19,233 bases of DNA from JBEKZQ01 sp049509675 (lineage in GTDB: Bacteria; Planctomycetota; Planctomycetia; Pirellulales; Thermoguttaceae). Positions 6,743-13,600 of the stretch are shown here, one piece after another. The notes under the pieces are model-generated. The model saw only the letters and a program-made list of their open reading frames with translations, had not been told where the DNA came from and did no database searches. The position numbers and the translations under genes were made by a program. Location of the stretch: positions 1-19,233 of the forward strand of contig JBEKZQ010000113.1 in the NCBI GenBank assembly GCA_049509675.1, in the 5' to 3' direction. Within the stretch, counting starts at the first letter, position 1. Each line of letters begins with the position of its first letter.

Positions 6743-7969
6743 ATGAGCATACGCAAAGCCAAAGAGCCGCCGAGCGAATCAACGGCCGCCCCCGCGACGG
6801 TCCCCACGGCCCCGTTCGGCGTGAACGCCATGCGGCTCAGCGGCCGGCAGTGGCTGCTCGTGGCGGCCATCCTGCTGGGCTGTTGCCTGGGCATTCCGCG
6901 ATTGTGGAAACGAATCGAACGCTTCGACACCGGGCCCGACTACCGCATCCCCTATGCGCTGAGCAACGACTATTGGCTCTTCCAGCGCCGCCTGGAACGC
7001 ATCACCGACTCGGCCGGCGTGCCCGTGCTGGGCGACTCGGTCGTATGGGGTGAATACGTGCGGCCCGACGCGACCCTGAGCCACTATTTGAACCGCGAAA
7101 CGGGCCGGGCCGACCGCTTCCTGAACTGCGGCATCAACGGACTGTTTCCGCTGGCCCTGGAAGGACTCGTCGACTATTACGCCGCGACCATGCGCGACCG
7201 GCCGGTCGTCGTCCACTGTAATCTGCTGTGGATGACCAGCCCCAAGGCCGACCTGAGCACGGCGAAAGAAGAGAACTTCAATCATGCGGGCCTGGTGCCG
7301 CAATTCTCGCCGCGCATCCCCTGCTACCGGGCCGATACGGCCGCGCGGCTCAGTGCCGTGGTAGGCCGGAGCGTGGGCTTCTTCGGCTGGGTCACTCACG
7401 TGGAGACGACCTATTTCGGCTCGCAGAGCATTCCCCGTTGGACGCTCGAACAAGACGAGAGCCAGCCGCCGCGCTCACCGAATGCCTGGCGCAATCCGCT
7501 TTCCTGCATCACGCTCGTAGTGCCCGGCGAGTCGCGCGACGATCCGGAGCGCGGCCCGCAAAGCGCGCGGCACAAGCCGTGGACCAGCGGCCGCACGTCG
7601 CCGGCGCACTTCGATTGGGTTCCGTTGGACAAGTCACTCCAGTGGCATGCGTTCCAACGGGTCGTGACGCGGCTCCGCCAGCGCGGCTGCGACGTGCTGG
7701 TGATCGTCGGGCCCTTTAACGAGCCGATGGTCGCCCCCGACGAGCGCGGCACGTATCGCGGGCTTCGCGAAGGCATCGCCGCCTGGCTGCGCGCCGGCGG
7801 TGTCGCCTGCGTCGTTCCCGAAACATTGCCGAGCGAACTGTATGCCGACGCCAGCCACCCGCTCACGGAAGGTTATGCCCTGCTGGCTCGGCAGATCAGC
7901 AAAGACGCGGTCTTTCGGGAGTGGCTGAGCGAGAGCCGGGAAGGGGAAAGGGGCCGGAATGCAGAATAG
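6743..7969 (+). CDS. SGNH-hydrolase-like membrane-anchored protein, AlgJ/AlgX-type partner of the MBOAT
   Basis: A 408-residue protein with a short cytoplasmic N-terminus, one membrane segment (about residues 36-54, WLLVAAILLGCCLGI) and an extracytoplasmic domain. The domain holds the SGNH features: GDS at 97-99 in VPVLGDSVVWGEYV (Ser99 as likely nucleophile), Asn and Gly blocks in FLNCGINGLFPLAL, and a C-terminal D-x-x-H (Asp369, His372) in YADASHPLTEGYALLA. AlgJ, AlgX and similar proteins receive the acyl group exported by an MBOAT and pass it to the polysaccharide, which fits the gene order. The ATG at 6743 was chosen; a TTG at 6689 lies inside the repeat and is unlikely, and ATG 6830 is possible. 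A stretch around residues 255-295, rich in Arg, Pro and Ser, looks poorly conserved. Whether it esterifies or de-esterifies is not decidable from sequence. Confidence 0.8.
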   Translation: MSIRKAKEPPSESTAAPATVPTAPFGVNAMRLSGRQWLLVAAILLGCCLGIPRLWKRIERFDTGPDYRIPYALSNDYWLFQRRLERITDSAGVPVLGDSVVWGEYVRPDATLSHYLNRETGRADRFLNCGINGLFPLALEGLVDYYAATMRDRPVVVHCNLLWMTSPKADLSTAKEENFNHAGLVPQFSPRIPCYRADTAARLSAVVGRSVGFFGWVTHVETTYFGSQSIPRWTLEQDESQPPRSPNAWRNPLSCITLVVPGESRDDPERGPQSARHKPWTSGRTSPAHFDWVPLDKSLQWHAFQRVVTRLRQRGCDVLVIVGPFNEPMVAPDERGTYRGLREGIAAWLRAGGVACVVPETLPSELYADASHPLTEGYALLARQISKDAVFREWLSESREGERGRNAE

Positions 7970-7982
7970 TTCTGCCCGTTTT
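7961..7982 (+). terminator. Candidate intrinsic terminator overlapping the SGNH stop codon
   Basis: GCAGAA (7961-7966) pairs with TTCTGC (7970-7975) around a three-base loop that is the stop codon TAG. TTTT follows at 7979-7982. The stem is short and only half GC, so strength is doubtful, but its position at the end of the plus-strand gene group is right. Confidence 0.35.
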
Positions 7983-8267
7983 CCTCCCCGCCTGATGACG
8001 AATTCTCCGCCAGCCCTTTCCCGTTGTCAGCTAACGTGCTACGCTAACGATAGTGCTATTCAACTCTGACTCTGTCTTGTTTCGTTTCCCACCGTCGGGC
8101 GGACCTGGGCAAACTGCTTGACGTTTTGCCGGCCGACCGATAGGGTAGGATGCGCGTTGCCGACGCGATTCATGGGGTTGCACTACAATTAACAGGGAGC
8201 AACCTATTCCCTCGCGATTGCGAGAGCCGAAAGTGAACCAGGCCCCTCACGGCGGAGTTCGATCGAA
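7983..8267 (+). promoter_or_regulatory. Leader and promoter region of the ATPase/TOPRIM-like pair
   Basis: No gene is seen in this stretch of nearly 300 bases. It holds a candidate promoter, TTGACG (8118-8123), 17-base spacer, TAGGGT (8141-8146). A second TACAAT at 8184-8189 has no convincing -35. There is a small hairpin CTCGC/GCGAG (8211-8215 and 8220-8224) in the likely leader. An imperfect repeat carries GCTAACG twice (8030-8036 and 8043-8049) and GTGCTA twice (8036-8041 and 8053-8058). GGAG at 8254-8257 could be the ribosome binding site, with rather wide spacing to the ATG at 8268. Confidence 0.4.
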
Positions 8268-9818
8268 ATGTTAACTCGCTTGAAAGTTCGAGGATTCAAG
8301 AACCTTGCTGACGTCGACGTTTCTTTCGGTCCGTTTACCTGCATCGCCGGCGCAAACGGGGTCGGAAAATCCAACCTATTTGACGCCATAACTTTTCTGA
8401 GCGCGCTCGCTGACCGGCCATTGATGGAGGCGGCGAAGTCCGTGCGGGACGAACGTAATCACAGCACTGACGTCCGAAGCCTGTTTCTCAGCCTCGGGGC
8501 CACGCCGGTGGACGAGATAAGTTTCGAAGCGGAAATGCTCATTCCTGGAACTGGACGAGACGACCTCGGGCAGGAGGCGAAAGCTGCCATCAGTTTCGTT
8601 CAATACAGTCTGGGATTGCGGTTTCACCGCGACCAAGGGACGCCCTCGGCGGAGCGACTCGAAATCACCAACGAGGAGTTGCGCCAAATCAATGTTGGGG
8701 ATGCACGCAAGCACCTCCCGTTTCCGCACAGTCTGGCGTGGCGTCGCTCGGTCGCGGGCGGCCGCCGCACGGCGGCGTTCCTTTCCACCGAAGGCGACCC
8801 GGAAAACCGAAAGATCAGGCTTCATCAGGATGGCCGGAGCGGCAACGCTCGTGAGTACTTGGCCTCAAGCCTTCCCAGAACAGTCTTGTCGAGCACAAAC
8901 GCGGCGGAGAGCCCCACCGCTTTGCTGGCAAGACGCGAAATGCAGTCTTGGCGGCTTCTCCAGCTCGAACCGTCCTCGCTTCGCAACTCGGACCCGTTCA
9001 ACGCTCCAACCCATGTTGGAATCGACGGCTCTCACTTGGCTTCGACTCTTTATCACCTTTCGCGGATGGAGACGGGGAATGGTGAATCGGGAGCGAAAGG
9101 CGGGCAGAAAGGAACGGCGGATATCGGCAATGGGGAAGAGTCTCAAACAAAGCCGATTTATGCGAAGGTTGTCAATCAGCTCTCTCAACTTGTCGATGAC
9201 CTCCGCGAAGTTCGCGTTGACGTCGATCGACAGCGGGAACTCCTGACCCTGCAGGTACGCGACCGCCATGGGAATCTCCATGCCGCGCGCGCACTGTCGG
9301 ACGGTACGCTGCGATTCCTTGCTCTGGCAATCTTGGAGTTCGACCCGGAGGCCCAAGGACTCCTGTGCTTCGAGGAACCAGAGAACGGCATCCATCCCGA
9401 GCGCATCGGGGCAATGCTGAAGTTGCTCAAGGGACTTTGTGTTGACCCCCAAGACCCCGTCGGGGCTGATAATCCATTGCGCCAGGTAATCGTGAATACC
9501 CACTCGCCGGCCGTGGTGGGCCTTGTGGATGACGACGACCTCTTGGTGGCGGAGCCGAGAGAAGCCATCGTCGGAAATCAGCGTTGCAGGGCGGTCGGCT
9601 TTGCGTGGCTGGACGAAACGTGGCGCCACCGCGCCTTTCCGGACGTGAGGACCGTCGCCCGGGGAACGTTAGGAGCGTATCTGAACCCCCTGGGGATTTC
9701 TGAACTAGGCGAGAGCGATTCCGAAAGCGCCGAAAAACAACAGCGCAATACGCCTCGCCGGGTCAAGGACCGCGATGATTTGCGACCGTATTTGCCTGGT
9801 TTCCTGGATGCGGAGTGA
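8268..9818 (+). CDS. AAA_21/OLD-type ATPase (SMC/RecF-like head), first gene of a two-gene module
   Basis: A 516-residue ABC-like AAA ATPase. The N-terminus MLTRLKVRGFKNLADVDVSF is the RecF/OLD-type opening strand. Walker A is GANGVGKS (28-35). A signature-like ALSDGTLRFLALAIL lies at 342-356, Walker B is LLCFEEPENGIHP (365-377, Glu370 as likely catalytic base), and the final switch His412 sits in VNTHSPAVVGL. Between them is an insertion with a charged, coiled section around 150-330. There is no TOPRIM domain fused to the end as in classical OLD nucleases; a separate TOPRIM-like gene follows after three bases. Such ATPases act as sensors or activators in several anti-phage systems (PARIS AriA, Septu PtuA, OLD/Gabija). 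Base composition appears lower in GC than the flanking genes, suggesting acquisition. Its specific trigger is unknown. Confidence 0.9.
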   Translation: MLTRLKVRGFKNLADVDVSFGPFTCIAGANGVGKSNLFDAITFLSALADRPLMEAAKSVRDERNHSTDVRSLFLSLGATPVDEISFEAEMLIPGTGRDDLGQEAKAAISFVQYSLGLRFHRDQGTPSAERLEITNEELRQINVGDARKHLPFPHSLAWRRSVAGGRRTAAFLSTEGDPENRKIRLHQDGRSGNAREYLASSLPRTVLSSTNAAESPTALLARREMQSWRLLQLEPSSLRNSDPFNAPTHVGIDGSHLASTLYHLSRMETGNGESGAKGGQKGTADIGNGEESQTKPIYAKVVNQLSQLVDDLREVRVDVDRQRELLTLQVRDRHGNLHAARALSDGTLRFLALAILEFDPEAQGLLCFEEPENGIHPERIGAMLKLLKGLCVDPQDPVGADNPLRQVIVNTHSPAVVGLVDDDDLLVAEPREAIVGNQRCRAVGFAWLDETWRHRAFPDVRTVARGTLGAYLNPLGISELGESDSESAEKQQRNTPRRVKDRDDLRPYLPGFLDAE

Positions 9819-9821
9819 ACC

Positions 9822-10448
9822 GTGCGATTCACACTCGTCGCGGATGGACCGACGGATTTTGTCCTGTGCAGGCATATCGAGTGGCTGCTCAAGAAACATG
9901 TAGGGCTCGTCCCGGTCGAGTACCACTGCGCCGACTTTCGCTCGTTCCGCCGGCCGCCGACCGATCTTGCCTCCAAAATCAGGCGTGCGGTTGCTTTCTA
10001 CCCGTGCGACGTGCTGTTCATCCATCGCGATGCCGAGCGAGAAGAACCGGAGCAGCGGCGCGGCGAGATCCGCACGGCGATCGGGGCGGTAAGATTGACG
10101 GTCCCGCGAGTCTGCGTAATCCCGGTACGTATGACGGAAGCGTGGCTACTCTTCGACGAAGGGGCGGTCCGACGAGCCGCCGGAAACCCAAATGGAGCGG
10201 CGGAACTTGAGTTGCCGCATGCCCGCGCAGAGACGCTCGCCAACCCAAAGGACATTCTTCATAAGGCACTGCTCGCCGCGTGCGGGTTGAGCGGTCGTCG
10301 CCTCAAGAAATTCGACCTCTCCCAGGCCGTTCATCGGGTCGCCGACTACATTGACGATTTCTCACCGCTTCGCGCGTTGTCCGCGTTCCAAGTCCTGGAA
10401 GACGAACTGTGCGCAGTTCTGAGAGATCACCCCAAATTGCACGGTTGA
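9822..10448 (+). CDS. DUF4276/TOPRIM-like protein, partner of the ATPase
   Basis: A 208-residue protein starting with GTG at 9822, three bases after the ATPase stop; GGAG at 9812-9815 overlaps the end of that gene and sets the start. The opening MRFTLVADGPTDFVLCRHI matches the TOPRIM first motif (usually EG-x-T-D/E; Asp8 replaces Glu). The DVLFIHRDAEREE strand gives the second acidic pair (Asp70, Glu72). The middle VIPVRMTEAWLLFDEGAVR and ANPKDILHKAL segments are what I associate with DUF4276-type proteins found next to AAA ATPases. A nuclease or nuclease-like effector role is inferred from the TOPRIM resemblance and the pairing; it is not shown. In PARIS the partner AriB is DUF4435, a different but related family, so this pair is analogous rather than identical. 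Translational coupling with the ATPase is likely. Confidence 0.75.
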   Translation: MRFTLVADGPTDFVLCRHIEWLLKKHVGLVPVEYHCADFRSFRRPPTDLASKIRRAVAFYPCDVLFIHRDAEREEPEQRRGEIRTAIGAVRLTVPRVCVIPVRMTEAWLLFDEGAVRRAAGNPNGAAELELPHARAETLANPKDILHKALLAACGLSGRRLKKFDLSQAVHRVADYIDDFSPLRALSAFQVLEDELCAVLRDHPKLHG

Positions 10449-10480
10449 CGGGCTTCCCCAGGAAGGCGATTCCGTGACCC

Positions 10481-10586
10481 GGGGCAAAGCTCCTTAGCTT
10501 ATTGAGCCTCAGAATAGTAATGCAACGAGGCCGACCAACGGGAGGCCGGTCTTGCGGGGAAAAAGCCCGCCCGCCGTTGCATTACT
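10481..10586. repeat. MITE-like repeat, left copy of a pair flanking the giant-protein operon
   Basis: Positions 10500-10543 match 19068-19111 with one mismatch, and the shared block extends left through GGGG(C/T)AAAGCTC (10481-10492). This copy also has terminal inverted repeats AGTAATGCAACG (10516-10527) and CGTTGCATTACT (10575-10586) around a GC-rich core with further small hairpins. There is no coding capacity. It sits between the convergent DUF4276-like gene and the 1504-residue gene, where its hairpin might also act as a transcription barrier, though no T-run is seen. Confidence 0.75.
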
Positions 10587-10650
10587 TTGCTGAACACCAA
10601 TAGGCACGCGCGAAAGAGAAACGAGATAACTGTTTGAAGCTGCGCTCCCC

Positions 10651-13600
10651 TTACGGCTGCCGGAAAGGGGTGCCCGCGTCGTAGCGAACCTTCGCCGGCA
10701 ACGTCCGCAGCGGAGGCGTGCCGGTCGGATCGACCCACGGCCAGACGTATCCCCGCCCGGCGTTGAAGAACGCCGGCTTCCCGCCCAGGTAGAGGGAGTC
10801 GGGAAGCGTCCGCTCGTAGCCGCTCGCCCAATGCACCGTACACGTGAGGTAGTCGAAGTTGCCGTGACGATGGGTGAGGGCCACAACCTGCGGGTCGCGC
10901 GGATAGGGCGGCCATTCGTCGTATCCCAACTTCCACACGGACTTCGCGGCGAGCGACTGGCTCTCGTACACCCAGTCCGACATCTCTCCCGGCAGGCCGA
11001 GGACGTTGCCCGCGAAACTGTGCCCATACGAGTAGAAGCCCAGGCCCGCACAACGGACGTTTCCCTTGTCGGCGAAGCTCCGCCGCTTGCCGCTGAGGTG
11101 ATTGCGGAAGACGGTGTGGCAGACGGCGTTGCCGTGGGTCTTGTCGGAGTCGAAGTTGAAGGCGTAGTTGCCCTCGAAGAGCACGTGGTGCGGTCCGACC
11201 ATGTGCGAGCCGTTGATGCCGCTTTCCATCCAGCCCGGGTTGGAGTCGATGTGCCCGTCGTCGGTGTAGTTGTAGCCCACCACGGACGCGGCGCCGGCGC
11301 AGCGCATGACCATGACCTTGTCGGCGTCGACCGAGATGTTGTTCTCGATGAGGACCTCCGACGATGCGTGGGCCAGCGAGATGTTGTAACTGCCGCCGCC
11401 CGGCTCGAACCAGACGGGGCTGTGGACGTAGCAGCCGCGGATTTCCACGCGGAAGCAGTTGTCGATGGCGACGCCTTCACCCAGCCAGCCCGTGAGCTCG
11501 ACCCCGCTGGCCCAGGAGTAGGCCGCTGCCTCGAAACGCAAGTTGCCGTCGTCGCCCCCGGCCATCTTGAGGTCTTCCACTCCGGCGTACTTCACGTGTG
11601 CGTCCCGGGCGGCGTAGACGGTGAGCTGGGCGTTGTTGGCGGTCCGGTAACTGATGTGCAGCGGCGACGTGAAGGTCACGGTCCGCGTCGGTGCGTCGTA
11701 GCTCCGGACCTCCTTGATCTCGGCGGTAACGCGGTCGGGGCGGCTGAACCATGCCGCCGCACTGGGGAACGGGTCGTCGGTGGGCTGCGGCGGATCGTGC
11801 CGCTGGTACGCCACGCGCCAATCGGGCGCGGCCCAGATGCGCCCGCGGCCCGCCGGGTCGCTCTGCCACGCTGCCCCGGAGAGCTCGTCGATGAGCACGA
11901 TTTGGCCTTGGGACAAGCCGCCCGCCGGGGCGGACGCGAGCCGCACCGAGCAGGCGCCCTTGGCCCCATCGGCGGCCAGGTCGTGCGACGTGCCGTTGGT
12001 CGAGTGCGGCCAGCGGTTGGGCCCGATGATGAGGACCGGCTTGGCGGCGCCCGGCTTGAAGCTGCCCGCCTTGGCGCCGTTGGCCCGGCAGAGCGTGGTC
12101 GAGGTCGCCCCGGCGCCGCGGAGCGTGATCCCCTTCTTGATCGCCAGCGGCTCGCCCTGGATGAGAAACGTCCCGGCCGAGAGCTGCAGAACTTGCCCCG
12201 CGGGGCAACGATCCAGCGCCGCCTGGATGCCGGCCGACGCGTCCAGCGTTCCATTCCCGTACGTGGACGCCTGGATGGTCGCAAACACGCTGGAGCGGCT
12301 GGGGATTCCGCCCACCGCCATCAGGCCGGGAACCCACTTTGTGGTCCGGTCGGGCGGGAAGGCGGTGGTCGAAGGCATCTTGTCGTGAGAGATCATTGTT
12401 CTCGATTCGGGCTTTCGTCCTTTCGGGGTTTCGTGATTCGCTTCTCCGCCCCCGGACGGCGCTGAAGAGTGCGCAACTTCAAACAGCGCCGGCAGGGCCG
12501 CGTTTCCCGGCCAAGGCAGCACGCTCACCGCGTCGAAGACCTGGAACTCCGAGAGCCCCATCCCCTTGCCCTCCAGCGGCGTACAGACCAGCCGCACGAA
12601 CCGCGCCGGGAGCGGCTTTTCGAGGGCAAGCGGAAATCCATAGGCCAACCGGCCGGCGGCGGGCAATGCGGCATAGCGCGGGTCATCGTCGTGCTCCCAA
12701 GCCTCGAAATCGCCCGGCGGCTTCCACAGATCGTCGTGGTGGATGGTGCCCGCCGCCTGCCAGGTGCGGCCGTCCGTGGAAACGGCCGCGTCGATGCGCT
12801 GGGGATGGCAGAAATGATCGTTGGGCTGGTGCGTCCAGGCGCGGAAGCCTCCCACCGCTTGCACGGCCCCCAGATCCACCACAAAAGTCACCGGCTCGCC
12901 CGGGTCCCAAAAAGCCGTGGCCGATTGCACCGCTTGGGCCGTCACGTAATCGGTCGGCGCGATGACGATCCCGTTGGTCAGCTCGCGGCCGTCGCTGTCC
13001 GGATTGCCCGAGGTCTTGCTCGACGGGCGGCTGGCCGTGTAACTCTTGCCCCGGGCGAGTTCCTTCCCCCAACGGTACGCGACCTTCGGATAGGCGTCGC
13101 GCAGGCCAACGTCCTCGCCGTCCGAGTAGCCGTAGCGGGCGGCCGCGCCGTCGGGGCCATGTCCGCGAAGATTGGTCCGCACCCAGTTCATGGTCGGATC
13201 GCGCTTGCCCGCCACATTGATCGTCCAGCGGTGCGGCAGCGCGGCCACCAGTTCCGTGTGACTGCGGACCACGTCGCCCGACGCGCGGTGCTCGGTCCAT
13301 TGATACGTCACCTCGATCGGCGCGAAGGCCGCGTTGCGGGGCTTGTGCCGGATGCGGAACAGCAGGTCCTCGATGCCCGGCATGTTGTAGGTCGCCGCGG
13401 CGGACTTGCAGAAGAAGACGCCGCGGAATTGGGCCTGCCTGGCCCCGGACGGCACGTCGCTGCCCCGGATGGTGTGATGCACTTGCTTATCCATGGGGAA
13501 ACCGCCGCTGGCATCGTGGTCGAACTCGACGAACCGCACGCCGTCCCAGGAGTGCTGCAACGAGACGTAGCTCTGTTCGGTGCGATTGGTGCTCACGACA

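Noticed and set aside
10551..10586. Intrinsic terminator between the convergent genes
   Set aside because: A stem is present but there is no run of T on either strand after it, and the hairpin is better explained as part of the repeat.
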